This document shows, in pieces, positions 34,482 through 46,892 of a stretch of 64,000 nt of DNA. Positions within the stretch are counted from its first letter, which is position 1; every line of letters begins with the position of its first letter. This DNA is from Eutypella sp. D-1. Its lineage: Eukaryota > Ascomycota > Sordariomycetes > Xylariales > Diatrypaceae. The translations under genes and the position numbers were made by a program. The stretch covers positions 62,001 through 126,000 of the forward strand of contig JAJTTP010000001.1 of NCBI GenBank assembly GCA_023313575.1, given 5' to 3'. The notes under the pieces were generated by a model. The model made no database searches, had not been told where the DNA came from, and saw nothing but the letters and a program-made list of their open reading frames with translations.

Positions 34482-36464
34482 CTATCCCGGTATGCCGAGC
34501 TCCTCCTTCCTGGCCTTGACCTCCTCGACGGCGCCGGCCGGGTCCGTCGCGTCCGGGTGGCGCAGCTGCCACGCAATGCAGACCTCGAGCGCCGGCGCCA
34601 TCCATTTACCCGGTTTGACGCCCAGCGCTTTGGCGAGCTGCGTGCCGTCGATTATTCGCTTCAGGGACGGCGCCTCCAGAACGTCCAGAGCCCCTAGATG
34701 ATCTAAGAACGCTTGCCACTCGCGCAAGAAACTTTCTTCGGTGCGGTCTATGGGAAAAGGATTTAGTTGAACAAGCCCAGATTCCAAGGAATACACACAT
34801 ATTATTGTGCAGATAGATCGGCGTGTACACCCGAAGAGTCAACGTAGAGGTGAAACTTACCGGCATTATCCGAGGCACCATTACTGTTGGCGGTAAGCGG
34901 AAGCACCTCCATGGCCTCCACCAAAAGGGCCGACAGCACCTGAAGTCGCCAGTGGCCGCCCTTGGCCTCCCAATGTCGGATCGCCATGCCGAAGCGGTCG
35001 CGCTCGCGGACGACGTCCGGCGAGCCCTCGAGCACGGAGCGCTTCAGCGCCATGATCTCCTCCCTGTGGTTGATTGCGGCGGTGCACACGTCGCACAGCT
35101 TGTGCGGCGCCTTGATGCCCTCGCGCGTCGCCAGGGTCCCGTAGGGCGGAGGGGCCTTGCCTTTCCCCGTATGCGGGGGCTGGCCTAGTTGTCCGAAAGG
35201 CGCTACCGCCGCCAACACCCAGGAAAAGTACGTCGCCTCGTCGGGGCGTACCAGTGTATCGTAGATGGAACCCGGGGTCTTGTTCCGTCTGAGGGTGTCG
35301 AGGATGTCATATGCCACTTTCCAGTGCGATGTCTCTGGCGTCGGGAAGTCGCCGTTGCTGGGGTCGGTGAAGATTGTTTGGTAGAGCCCGAGATCATCGA
35401 TGTACTGCAACGATCTCCGCGGATGGTTTCCTGTATGTGACCGATCAGCCAAAACCGACTTACCATAATGTATAATAGGCATGAGGTAACATACCCTTTA
35501 ACATCTTCTCCAGCTCCCCACCCACTCTTTCGCGGCTAATCTTCAGCCGCAGCGCTTCGAGGACACGGCGGTCTCCCATGACGTCCTCGGCGGCGGGGTC
35601 GATAGAGAACTCGAGCCGGCTCGCGAACCGGATCAATCTCAGGACCCGGAGGGGATCATCCATGAAGGTCTGAAGCGGCTCCAGCGGGGTGCGGATCCGT
35701 TTCGCCTCCATATCCGTGAGGCCCGTAGTGAAGTCCTCGACCATACCAGTGTTCAAGTTATAGAACAAGGCGTTGACAGTGGCGTCGCGACGGAGGGCAT
35801 CCTCCTCGGCGGTGCCGAACTCGACCTGGGGGTTTCGGCTATCCTCGGCGTACGTCTCGCGCCGGAGGTTGACGAAGTCGACGTCGTACCCGAGCAGCCG
35901 GACCGTAGTGGTCTCCAGGTGCTTCGACTTATCCGGGTTACGGGCGATCTTGTGCAGATTGCCGATGTCGGTCTGTTCGACGCCGTGCCGGCGCACCGCC
36001 TCGGGCCGGCGCTCACACAGTTCACCGATCTTCACGGCAAACGCCTCCCCGGTCATCACGTTGATAGCGACGTCGATGTCGTGCGATTCGATCCCCAGCA
36101 GCTTGTCCCGCACCCAGCCCCCAGCCCAGCGCAGGATTACGGGCTCTGCTGCCGTCCCTGCCGCCGCTGCCGGCTGATCCTCATCGATATAGCGGGCAAC
36201 ATCTAGCAATAGACCCTTGAGCTGCTCCTCCTTCGGGGTCAGCGGGATAGTGGTAGTCGCCGGTTGTGTGGCCATCTTCCTGATCTGCGACGGCCTGTGC
36301 TGGTAAATGAGAAGAGGATCGTCACGGGCGTCTAGCTTCCTCTTAGACATGAGCGAGCATGAGAATGCGGATGCGATCCTGGCAGTCCTCAAGGTTGTTG
36401 TTGCCCTTCCGATTATCGCAGCAGACACGCCGCAATTGCTAAGTGGGCGAATGAGAGTGTGCAT
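34482..36464 (-). CDS. CCA1: CCA tRNA nucleotidyltransferase, three exons
   Basis: Adds the 3' CCA to tRNAs in cytosol, nucleus and mitochondria. Exons on the minus strand: 36464-35495, 35430-34861, 34747-34482; 601 aa, introns of 64 and 113 bp with GTATGT/GTAAGT donors. Class II motifs: GGWVRD (Gly115-Asp120) then DID (Asp129, Asp131) binding the metals, ALRRDATVNAL (RRD 225-227), EDFTTGLTD, and MDDPLRVLRLIRFASRLEF. The first 38 residues hold Arg but no acidic residue and look like a mitochondrial presequence. Met39 and Met64 are later in-frame starts that could give cytosolic/nuclear forms, as known for yeast CCA1 with several AUGs. Convergent with the MFS gene. Confidence 0.92.
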
Positions 36465-39400
36465 CAAACGGCTAGGAAAATGAGTGAGTCAACCTGTGGT
36501 TCTTGGATGTTTTCCCATTTCACGTGATTGTAAACCGTTATTCTGACCGATGTTGTTAAGGCCGGGCTGTGTCCACCTTGAAAGTTGCTACCTACCTAGG
36601 TATTGTATTAGGTATGTATGGACTTTCGGCTTTTGATCTCTCAGTTTCATTTAGTCCTAATAGAGCTCTTCAAGGTACCTGCAATCAAGGTACCTAAATC
36701 TTCGAATGCCGTCCACACCTTTTTTGACAGCGTCAATTAGTGCGGGGCGATGTTTTTTCAGCTGTCCTTGTGCCCATTCGGCAAGTACTACAGCTGACAA
36801 CAGCCGTCAGGTACACCGAGCAGTCTTACCAACTGAATAGGGGCTAAAAGGGTGACCCCTGTTCTGACCATACTTCATTGCCGCTCTTCTTTTCTAGTAT
36901 AAAGGCCGAAATGAAGGCTTCGGTGTAGTCGATAGTATCATCTCAATATGATTTAGGTGGGCTAGTAGTATATCCCGTGCAATCATTATAATACGGCACT
37001 GCTGGCCTGGGAGGATTGGCAAAACAAGACAGGGTCGAAGAACACCTGCCTATCAACATACTAAACTAGACGATTCAATTACAAGCACTGGAAAGAGATG
37101 GTTCTTCGCTGTCGTTAATATACCATAGAATTACAATTACATAAAAGCTACCACTGATTGTGCTACTCGGTAGGCAGTTAGTAAATCTCCAGATGCAGTC
37201 AGCGTTCCATGGGTAGGACAGGAACGTCTTGCAACTTAGCTGCACAGCAGCTAGTCCACAGGACGTTATCTCCAGGTCCCACCACCGACAGCACTTTCAG
37301 CGACGGGGAGACTACGAGGATGTCGTTGGGCTAGTAATAGCGAGCCAAATGGACCTCTACGCGTCAGGGTCTTGTTCTGGGATTCCGGTGGCGGCCGGTA
37401 AAGGCGGCAGGCCTGAGACCGCACGATAGATATCTCAGTACTCAAGAGGCGGCGGGAGCACGAGGAAATGCTAGTCTCATAAACCTGCTTGTGAATCGCA
37501 CGAAACCGGCCTTCGCTAAGAGAGAATGCACGAGATTCAAATCCTGGCTGCAGTGCGCGATGCAAGAGTATCCAGCAGTCAGTAAAGGTAGTAATAAAAT
37601 GCTGATAGGATCGTCCTATGCTGGATACGAGGTCCACGTGGGACGCCTGTTAACAGTCCGAAGAATGTTGATTTATCTGTCAATGGTTGTAAGGCTGTGG
37701 TTCTACCGAGTGACCTCGTGGTGGCTTGCATGCTTATTTAGGACTATCCAGCATTCGCATCCAAACGACACGATAGGTTCCCCGTGAGGGCAATAGCCAT
37801 AAGCAAGTTCTTCACATGTTTACGGCGGTGGCTCCTTCAACCAAAATGCATAATGAAACCGGAGGCCTCCTGGAGGGCGGGGTCGATGGAGAGCGAAAAT
37901 GACGCTCAGTTCATGAAGTCGTCTGAGGGATTTTGCGACTTGCCAGAGATGGAGTCTTCTAGGGTCGGACCGAAAGATCTGATCAAAATGAGGCGATCAT
38001 GCAATAGTAAAGGAGTCATGACCGGTGTGACCTGGTCATCTTTGAAAAGCATAAGATGCAGTTGAGGCATTTCTCCAAGCGCGCGCAGCATCTTGGCAGG
38101 CGGCCTCAGTTTCTTTTAATGCAAGATAGGTAAATTATCTCTGGATAGCGAGGAGCCAACATAAACCCATGGCTTCCTCCGGATTGCATATGTAGCCAAG
38201 GCTGATAAACCCATATTATCGCCCAATGGTGATCCGAATATAGCCACCACATTCGCGTGCGCAGAACAACGCCCCTTTGGCTTGTTCTGAGCAGATATGC
38301 TAAATTAGCTAATGGGGAGACTTGAGGGATGCTGCGCCTTCCGCGGTGTGGTGGTAGAGCAGTGATAATGCCGCAGTTGTAATGGCCACTAGACGCTCCG
38401 GTCGCCGATCTGCCTGTGGATTGTCGCAGACTAGTATAGGACCGCAAACGGTCAAAATGCGAGGCGGCGGCCCGCCGACAATCTTGGGACCACCACCACG
38501 TGGCGGCCCCCCTAATCTAAGTAGGCTAGATAACAAGATCCTCTGGTAAGTCAAACCCGAACCTGGAGAAAAGTCTGTGCATTTGACCAATCGAGTTGGG
38601 ACGTCGTATTCTTCTCGTAAATGGTGGGCGACGCCAATACTGAGATCCGAGGAGCCATTTATCGTCCGATGTGTTACGAACCTTCAGAAGTCGAGATCTT
38701 CCGCGATATTATCGCAATGTTTCCTAGCGGCGAATATGGTTGATCAAATTCCCTGGACGTTTAAACTTAGACTTACACACAGTCTATATCGGCCGTTTTC
38801 GTCGGGCATAGTAAAGACAAAAACGGCCTCCCAATGACAGGGAATAGAACCAGTTGAGCTATGGTGAACCAACCAGCGAGTAAAGACAACAATCCGATGA
38901 GGTAAGAGGACAGTGTAGGGATATGTAGTCGCTCCGATAGGGGTTCAACGGTGCCGGCTCCGGACCGACCTTGACTAACGCAGATATTGGCATCTATCAA
39001 TTATTATGTGTTTCTGTGCAGTGGGACTACCGGCGCCGGAACTGATCCTGGGGAATTAAATATTGGCGGGGTGATCATCGAGGACTTCTTCCCCTTTCTG
39101 ACGTCAAGGGAACTTCCGATCTCTCTATCCACCCAGATCAATACGTAATAGCCTACCAAGATACCAACATAGCTACATAGCTACCACAGACAGGAACTAA
39201 CGTTTCATTCATTTATATTTGTCTGATATTCTACATTTTTGCACATTACGGTTGAATCACGTCCGTCTTCAAGCGTGATGGGTAGGCGGATAGGGGTAGT
39301 TCAATATTGTGTAAGTGAGCGTAATATAGTAGTATTGATAGGTGGGGGGGCGGGGGAACATGTCTTAGTAGAGGTTGTGTAGCAAGCCACCCTCTCAGAT

Positions 39401-39998
39401 CTAGACCGATCTATATAGTCCTCAGACCCCATTGATAGATAGTCCATATGCACTAAGGACCCCTATGGTAGTATGTCAAGGCAATAAATCCACTGGGAAT
39501 CTGTGAACTCGGGACTGTCCTCAGGAGTATTCAGGACTGGACTGGGGCTGTCACCTGGGCTCGAAGCTGCCTAGGCCAGCTAGGGTGGAAGTGACAGAGT
39601 GGATATAGTGGGTTACCCCACAACCCACCGATAAGGTCATGGTGGTGGTAAGCTATGCCGAAGCAAGTGCGGGGTTCCTATTCAGAGAATGCGATTGGTC
39701 CGTGTAGGAAACGGGTGTATGGTAGGTGTATGGTGTGGACGGGGGTTCGAACGGTAAGGCCGTGCCATCCCTGACGTCATGGAATAGCTTGCCGAGATAG
39801 ACGAACCTAAGAAAAACATCATCATCGATGGATGGATGGGAGACTGTCGTGGCTTTGGAGGCTGCTTTGAGAGATTGACTGGTAGGTAGGTAGACTGGGA
39901 ATCTGGGAGGAAATCCAACCCTTCTTCCTTGTCTGCTAATTTGTATCACCGGAATCATGCATTGCATTTTTTGTTTGTTTGCTATTTACAGGACTTGC

Positions 39999-40054
39999 GC
40001 ATCCAGCATCCAGCATCCAGCATCGTACATTACATCGTACATTACATCGTACAT
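39999..40054 (+). repeat. Two short tandem repeats
   Basis: (ATCCAGC) about four times, followed directly by CGTACATTACAT repeated about two and a half times. Confidence 0.8.
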
Positions 40055-41644
40055 GTATAGCGGCATGTGTGTGTATGTGTACCATGTTAGGTCATGTACG
40101 ATCACGTATGATGCGCCCTACTTATCTGCTCATTTGCCCACCTCCAAATCTAAGGCATTCTGCCAAGATCTCCTGGTTTCCTCTAGCCAGGCTTTCCAGG
40201 CTTTCTACTTGGGACATCTCCGTCTTGCCGGCTTGCTCATCTTCATCTTATTTGTGTCTTTTAGCTTCAATCGTAAATGGGTTGTTGATGGGGGCGCCGA
40301 TAACCGATCATCAATCACATATCTTGGCCCCCGACCTCGCACGACTTGACGTTATCAGAGTCACACCTTGTCTGATGACAAGACACCATAGTATGGCCAC
40401 AAGATGGGACAAGACGGGCCCATACATGCCGAGCAAAGCTTGAAGCCCCCGATGAGCCCCCCTTGATTACGTTGGCGTAGCTCTCCCCGAAGGCTTAGCT
40501 ATGTTATACTGCCATTTGTGCGCGCCCCCATCCGTGTGACCCGCATAGCCTCCTCGCTAGGATAGCGCCGGGACGACACTACCTGAGCCAAATTGAGTCA
40601 AGGTTCGATATAGTAGTGTAGATTACCTACGTAGGTCGATGGAGAGAGATGGGTGAGGAATGTCCATGATGACAGATCATCCACACATTTTACATAGCAT
40701 AGCATCCATCCCAACTGCGGCTTCGCATAGGTAGCTTTTCGTGAGATTACCAATAGGCAGTAAGCTCCGGGCCAGCGTTTAAGGCTACTGCAGTGCGTGC
40801 CCCCCCGATCTCCCCTCTAGGGGGTGACCCGGGGCACCGACCAGTCGACCCCATCGCGGCTAAAAGAGGCAGTGGCGCCAGAGAATCGACGATGCTACCT
40901 CGTCGTTCACGGCCTTGGCGCGTGAAACGGGCCACTAGGAGCACGGCAGCGATCACAGTAAGATGTGCTACTTGACTACTCAGTCTAGGTTGGTCCTTGC
41001 CCGACAATACCTGACACCGTCTTCCGGTAGGGAGACTAGTTGGCTAGCAAGCTAGGTTCTTGGGTAGTAGTCTTGTGGATAAGTCTATGGTCTGGCAGTT
41101 AAAGGGGGGAAAGGGGAGGGGGGGGGGGGCGTGGATCAGGGTATGGTCCTGTGGCCCGCAGAAACTCTACATGTTTACCCAATCCGACTCGCTGCTTCGA
41201 AATGTGTGATCTTGATAAGGTTCAGGGTCTTGACCGGGTCGTACATGTCATGTATGTACGCCCTGCGTAGTCCGTGGCTTGGGAGGGAAGGTCGGGTGGC
41301 CGATCGCCTCCCTAGACTGCCGTCACCCTATGTCATATCCCCCCTCGATACAGGCCAAGGTGTACCCGGGTACATACGATGTACGTATGGAGGGTAGGAA
41401 GTAGAGCTCTAGGTTGTGCTTGCACGTATCCGACGAACTCAATAGGGGCAATACCACATACGTACACAGTACACCACACCATCATCATGTGGTCGTCCTG
41501 GGGCTGGGTTGCCTGTTGCCTGCCTGGGCTGGACTAGACTAGATAGACGTTGTAGAAGTTGCCATCGAGGAAACGGACAAAGGAACGAGACGGACCCCGG
41601 CTACCCGGCTGACTACCGCACCTACCTACCCCTAGACTCTGGCT

Positions 41645-41650
41645 TATAAA
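41645..41650 (+). promoter_or_regulatory. Candidate TATA box of the gene at 41941
   Basis: TATAAA within GGCTTATAAAGGGCACTT, about 295 bases before the start codon, implying a leader of roughly 250 bases. Confidence 0.5.
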
Positions 41651-41940
41651 GGGCACTTCGCCCCATGATGGCATTGTTTCATTTTCCGCCCATTGTTCAA
41701 GAAACCTGACGATACTTTCAAGTTCTAATACCTAGATATTCCCAACCCCCTTCAACCAAAACAAAACATCTAAACATCGTTCTATAACTCTATACTTTAC
41801 ATATCGCCCTTCCCTATCGTCTACAAACTTCATTAGTGACGCTTCTGCCGGCGAGGAACAAGTGAATTGCATCGATATACATACATCGCTACAAACCCTT
41901 TCGAAACCAAAACCCCATCCAAGAACCACCCATCGGCACG

Positions 41941-42540
41941 ATGACAAGCACCGAGCAGCCCCAGTTCGCCAACGCCTTCGGCGCCGAGGCTCCCGAGATG
42001 ATGCGGCCGCGGACCAGGTCCCGGGACTACTCGAACACGGCAGAATGGGGTGCGTAGTGACCGAACCCCCCCCCCCCCGCCAAAACTCCTTTTCCTCCAT
42101 CATCAACAACAAACCTTCCCTCCCTCCCTTCCTCCCTAACTTTTACCTACCTATCCACAACCCAAACAGAAACCACCACCAACCCCCCCCCCAAAAAAAC
42201 CTAACCTTGCTAACGATCCACAACAGACGCATCCAAGACCCCACCAAGCCGCTTCCAAAAGCGGAAGGGCAGCATCTACGCGACGCCATCGTCGCGAGAC
42301 GGACACGTGGAGCGGAACCGCGACGCAGTCGAGGACTTCCACCGCGCGCACAGCAAGCGCTGGTCCATCTCGAGCGCCGGCTCCTCGACCTCTGGGTCCG
42401 CCGGCGGTGCCCAGAAATCCACGCTCTGGGGCATTGGCGGTGGTAGTGGTAGCGGGAATGGCAATGAGAATGAGAAACACCAGAACCAGGATCAGCAGAG
42501 ACGGAAGTCTTCGGCTTCCGGAGGCGGCGCTGCTGCTTGA
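41941..42540 (+). CDS. Small Ser/Gly-rich conserved fungal protein, two exons
   Basis: Exons 41941-42049 and 42227-42540 give 140 aa; intron GTGCGT..ACAACAG of 177 bp with a GCTAAC branch site. The protein begins MTSTEQPQFANAFGAEAPEM. Its most distinctive part is SSRFQKRKGSIYATPSSRDG followed by HVERNRDAVEDFHRAHSKRW, a basic, phosphorylation-prone stretch. I believe this occurs in other small Pezizomycotina proteins but cannot assign it a function. The C-terminal half is Ser/Gly/Asn/Gln low-complexity. No signal peptide or membrane segment. The clear TATA box and long leader suggest regulated, possibly strong expression. Existence is well supported by the splice and frame fit. Confidence 0.65.
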
Positions 42541-43555
42541 GCTTGAGTTTGAGCTGGAGCCCGGAGCCGGGATTTCGGGGGGGTCTCCGGGTGATGCCGG
42601 TGTTGTGATGTGGTGTGATGGTGTTTAGGGCGTTTTGGGAGGTGTCGGGTTCATCATGATCATCATCATTTGGAACGGGCGCGTAGAGGGGGAGGGGTGG
42701 AGGGGTTATCTTCGGGACACGCCGCTCTCTCGCCATGGCGGGAAATCCCAAGCCAGAGGAACCAATCGCAATGTTCGCGTGCACATGCATTCGTTCGGCG
42801 GCGGCGGCGGTAGGACTAGGGCGGATTCACCTCACCTACCAACATGAAGCAACCAACTCCCCTACTCAAAATATGTAGTAGGAAAGGGGCGTGCATGATC
42901 CATTCCATCCATGCGCGGATTGAGGGGGGGGGGACGCTTACGTACGCTCTCCTTCCTTCCCTTCCTCGCTTCCTAACTCGCCCCTCGATACAACACCCCC
43001 CCCCCCCCCCTTCTTCACCTAGGAAAGAGCTGTACAATACTTATGTAAGGGAAAACCAAACATACCCGGGTAGGAATGGACGAGGGAAGAGCGTTTCTGT
43101 TTTCTTTCATTTTATTTTACATTTGCTCGATCCTACTTTCCTCTATTCTTCCTGCGTTTCCGTATATGTATGTCATTAGGTCTATCATCAAATAAACTCA
43201 GGAGCATACGGATGGATGGTATTCTTACAACAACGCTTTGGATATATGCATGCCATGAGCACTTGACGTAACTGATTCGGGTGATTCATGTGCGTGCGTA
43301 TTGTCCTGAATATGATGAGGTAGTTCCCGGTGATAAATGAGTATGAAAGACGGCAAAATAAATTGATACATCACGAGGGTACGTCAGAAACAACTATTTT
43401 AGGGCACATATTGCCAAATACAGACGGATGAAGGTACATTCCTTTAGCTGTCGTTCGTTCATCAATTCAATACCACCACCGACGAGCTCCTCCTCAGCGG
43501 GCGACTTGACTTGCCTTGACTTTACCTTTATATCCATTTTTCTCTTTTCTATTCG

Positions 43556-43556
<1 letters not shown>

Positions 43557-43588
<32 letters not shown>
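43557..43588 (+). repeat. (TCTG)8 microsatellite
   Basis: Eight perfect TCTG units. Confidence 0.95.
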
Positions 43589-43589
<1 letters not shown>

Positions 43590-43644
43590 TCTGCCATCTC
43601 ATCTCATCTGGTCCCCCCGGAAATACGTATAGGCCGCTAGGGGT

Positions 43645-43668
43645 TTTGGGTTTGGGTTTGGGTTTGGG
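43645..43668 (+). repeat. (TTTGGG)4 tract
   Basis: Four TTTGGG units followed by TTTAGG. G-rich and telomere-like in style, but not the fungal TTAGGG repeat. Confidence 0.9.
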
Positions 43669-44144
43669 TTTAGGTAGCTAGGTACATACTTAATACAAAG
43701 GGGAAGCTTCAATGGAGGAAGAAGTCCTGTATAAGATGAGGATGTGGATTTAGGGGGGGGGGGGAGAAAAGAAAGACCTGGAAAGGGGGGGGGGGGTAGT
43801 CTCGATTCGCGCAGGCGCAGGCCAGAGAAAAGCACAACGACGATATGCCCAGACCAAAATGATAAAGATCGGGAGAGAGTAATTTGTTCCCAACCTACCT
43901 ACCTACGACCAAGGCGTAAAAAATACGTTTTTAAAAGATAGGAAACATAGACAACCGACCAACCGATGACCTGAGAGAAATACTTAAGTATGTAATAACC
44001 ATTTGTTTACCAGCCAAGTTTATAAAACCACTCCCACACCCACTCCCACTCCCCACCCAACACAAACACATTTCCACCACCCCTCCATATACCACTCAAA
44101 TATGCACGATATATCCGAAAAAAAAAAGTTCTTCTCGTCTCAGT

Positions 44145-46892
44145 TCAGTCGTCCTCCATACCGTCGATATCGATGGCGTCCGGGTTCGAAGCCGCCACTG
44201 GTGGTGGTGGTGGCTGATTCTTATCGTCAGCGGCGGCGAGTGTGCCCGCGATATTGGTGCTGGCCGCCACGAAGCCCGCCGGCGCGCGTGCCTGCCGCTC
44301 CAGCTGCTCCATCGCATCCGCCACCTCCGGATCCGCTGCGTCGCCGTTGGTGTCCGTGCCGTTGCTGTTGTTGCCCTTGGCCGCCTGGCTTCGGGCGATG
44401 GCCTGCGACGCGATGAAGTTGACGTCGGTGTTGTACTGGGCCTGTACGCTGCGCTTTATGCGCAGCATCTCCTTGTACGTGTCTTCGTTGCCGTGCTGCA
44501 CCTCGAACTGTTCCCATTTGGTCCAGAACGCGGGGTTGGTCCGGGGGTCGCAGAACTGGGATGCGTGACCGTAGATAGCGCGCGCGCGGTCGATCTCGCC
44601 CAGCCGCTTCTCCATGTCCGCAAATTTGAGACACATGTCACGCGCCTCCTCGTCGGGCAGCGCCGCGATGGCCCGCTCGTAGATTGGCCGCGTCGAAGGT
44701 AGGCCGAAATTAGACGCGGACTTCGTGATGTAAAAGTTAAACATGTCGGCTCGATCTTCGTCCGATACCGCCCGGGTGGCTCGCTCATAGATGCGCATGG
44801 CGTGTCTGGCAAGTCCGCGCTCCTCTTCAAGGTTCCCATACATGAGGTAGAGCACCTTGGCGAACTTGGGCGGACAGTCCTCGACGGCTTGTTCGAAGAG
44901 ATCTCGTAGGCGCTCGATGCTGATCTTGCGATCGACGGCCTTGGTCAGGTAGAGGTTCCATAGCTCGAAGGCGACGGGGTAGCTGAAGAGATCCAATCCG
45001 CGCTCGAATATCTTGAACGACTCCTCGTAATATTTGTTCTCCTCCAAAAGGTTCGCGTAGTTGACGACCGTCTGGGGCGTGGCTATCCGCAGCTCGAAAA
45101 TTCTCTCGTATACCTTCTTTGTCTCGTCGAGGGATGCTACGCTTTCCACCAAGTCGACGTAGAAACTCCAAAGCTTCCAACTCTTATGCACTCGCTGTTG
45201 GGGGGAAAGAGTCTCGTCAAAGTAATCCACGGTGGACCGTTTCGGGGCCTGGACGGCCTTGGCCATGATGCGAACAGCGTCGTCGAAGTTCTCGTTACGA
45301 AGTTCCATCTCGGCCCATTCGATCCACATGTCGGCAAGCTCAGCAACCGACTTGAATGGCACCTTGACGGCCTTTTCCATGATAACCCTAGCGCTGCGTA
45401 TGTCTCCTCCCTTCTCGTAGAATTTGGCGTAGTTAGCCCACAGCTGGTGGAAGGCGCCGACCGCCTTCTTCGGCTGGATTGCTGCGATGGCGTCCGTGTA
45501 GGTCTGCACGACTTCCTCCTTATTTTCACCCCATAGGGCGACTCTTTTCTCCCATTCCGCAACATTGTTAGGGTTCTGCCGCAGTAAAACGTCGTTTAGT
45601 AGGAATGGCCGGCGATCCATGAGCTGTTCGAAGCGTAACATTCGTATATCGAGATCGAAGTCGGCGTCCTCGTCTACCGTACCGTCCTCGGCCCGTTTCG
45701 AGGCCAGTTCCATTAGAGCACCGATGATCGATTCCTCGAATTCGGCATAGGTATCAAAGATGAGGGTGAAGTCTCGGACGGTCATGACGGTCGTGATGCC
45801 CTCCTCAAACACATCCCTTGCACGTTCGAAGCTCCCTCTCCTAATCCAATAAGTGGCTAGGCCACACCAGAGCTTCCCTCTTTGGTCGGCGAAGCGGTCG
45901 ATGCCGCTGCGAATGATGCGCTCCACGTCGATGCCGGACTCGTGACCAGTTTCGACTTGGTTAGCGTGTTCGACGAGCAGATCGACCATCTCGCTCCATA
46001 ATTCGTAGTGGCCCTTGCTTTGCTTGCTGTTGAATCGCGGGTTGTTGAGTATCTCGATATACTTCTTGACAGCCTCGGTATACAGGCCGACCTGGGTCAG
46101 GAGCTCGATGAAATCCTCGGCATCTTCGGGATGGACCTGCATATACCTTCTCCAAATCTTGACGGCGGTGTCACCAGCGGCGGAGTTGGCAAAAGGACGG
46201 TAAAGAGCCCATATCCGGTTGTGTTGGGTTATAGGGAGGGCGCGTAATGCGCGATCGAAAGTTCGGCGGGTGAGGGTGACGAGGGGCTGTTGAAGCAAGA
46301 ACTTGAGGTACATCTCCCATATTCGAGGCATCTTATTGAGCAAGATCAAAGCTTTCTCAAAAAGCGCATTGACCTTGTTATACTCGGCGGAGAAGACGGC
46401 AGCGTTCAGCTTTGCAAGATGCTTCGTTCGGAATTGGAGATACTGTGTTAGCTCTCGATGTGGTCAGCAAAAGTATGTTTTTAAATATTTGTTTAACGCG
46501 CACAGTGGTCCGTACCATCTTCCAAAGCTTGTATGACCGGGGTAGTTGAACGCAGGCTCGCTCCAAGATGAAGGCTTGCTCCTGAATGGTGCCATGTTGG
46601 AACTTGAACTGGATATATGCCAGCCAGGGTTTGGTGCTGCCGGGATCTCGTAGGATATCTTGTTCGTAGACGGCATCTTCGTCGGCCTAGAGAGGACATT
46701 AAATGTGTAAGAGAAGAGGTATGATACCATCAAAGGAGAGACAGGGAGAGAGACAGGGAGAGAGACAGGGAGAGAGACAGGGAGAGAGACAGGGAGAGAG
46801 CTAGGGAAAAAGAAGGAAAAACATACGACCAGGTGGAGATCGGGTTTTCTGGTGGCGTGAGAGCCATTCGTTAAGCCGTTGGAGGGGGACAT
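44145..46892 (-). CDS. SYF1: Pre-mRNA splicing factor Syf1 (HAT repeats), three exons
   Basis: Scaffold of the NineTeen/Prp19 complex in the active spliceosome. Exons on the minus strand: 46892-46827, 46686-46516, 46442-44145; 844 aa, the usual Syf1 size. The N-terminus reads PDLHLVADEDAVYEQDILRD, then PGSTKPWLAYIQFKFQHGT, then ERACVQLPRSYKLWKM, the first HAT units. The HAT helices (W..Y..FE pattern) continue to about residue 780, e.g. NKMPRIWEMYLKFLLQQPLV and RAIYGHASQFCDPRTNPAFW. A low-complexity tail ends DAIDIDGMEDD. Introns are 140 and 73 bp, and the first holds a 12-bp minisatellite. Divergent from VMA8. ATG 46892 is the first ATG that fits the frame. Confidence 0.93.
46739..46800. repeat. 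12-bp minisatellite in SYF1 intron 1
   Basis: AGACAGGGAGAG repeated five times in tandem on the plus strand, without mismatches. It lies wholly in the first intron. Confidence 0.95.

Larger units (their letters stand above)
36465..41940. other. Long gene-poor spacer
   Basis: 5.5 kb with only short, non-matching ORFs on both strands and frequent stops. I recognise no domain. Segments around 37,250-38,600 have coding-like composition in several frames and may be a decayed gene, but no motif supports a name. The last ~300 bp are the promoter and leader of the gene at 41941. C- or G-only runs occur at ~40800 and 41105-41130. Confidence 0.45.
42541..44144. other. Spacer with homopolymer runs and microsatellites
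   Basis: 3' flanks of the small gene and of SYF1. No gene seen. Contains poly-C/poly-G runs (e.g. ~43000 and ~43755-43797) and the repeats listed separately. Confidence 0.5.

Noticed and set aside
37440..37600. tRNA-Met-like sequence (GTCTCATAA and GATTCAAATCC)
   Set aside because: Anticodon and T stems do not pair properly and no acceptor stem was found.
39735..39765. B-box-like GTTCGAAC on the minus strand
   Set aside because: No T-stem pairing or A box at tRNA spacing.
43640..43672. Interstitial telomere from TTTGGG units
   Set aside because: The fungal telomere repeat is TTAGGG; only four TTTGGG units, so a simple G-rich repeat.
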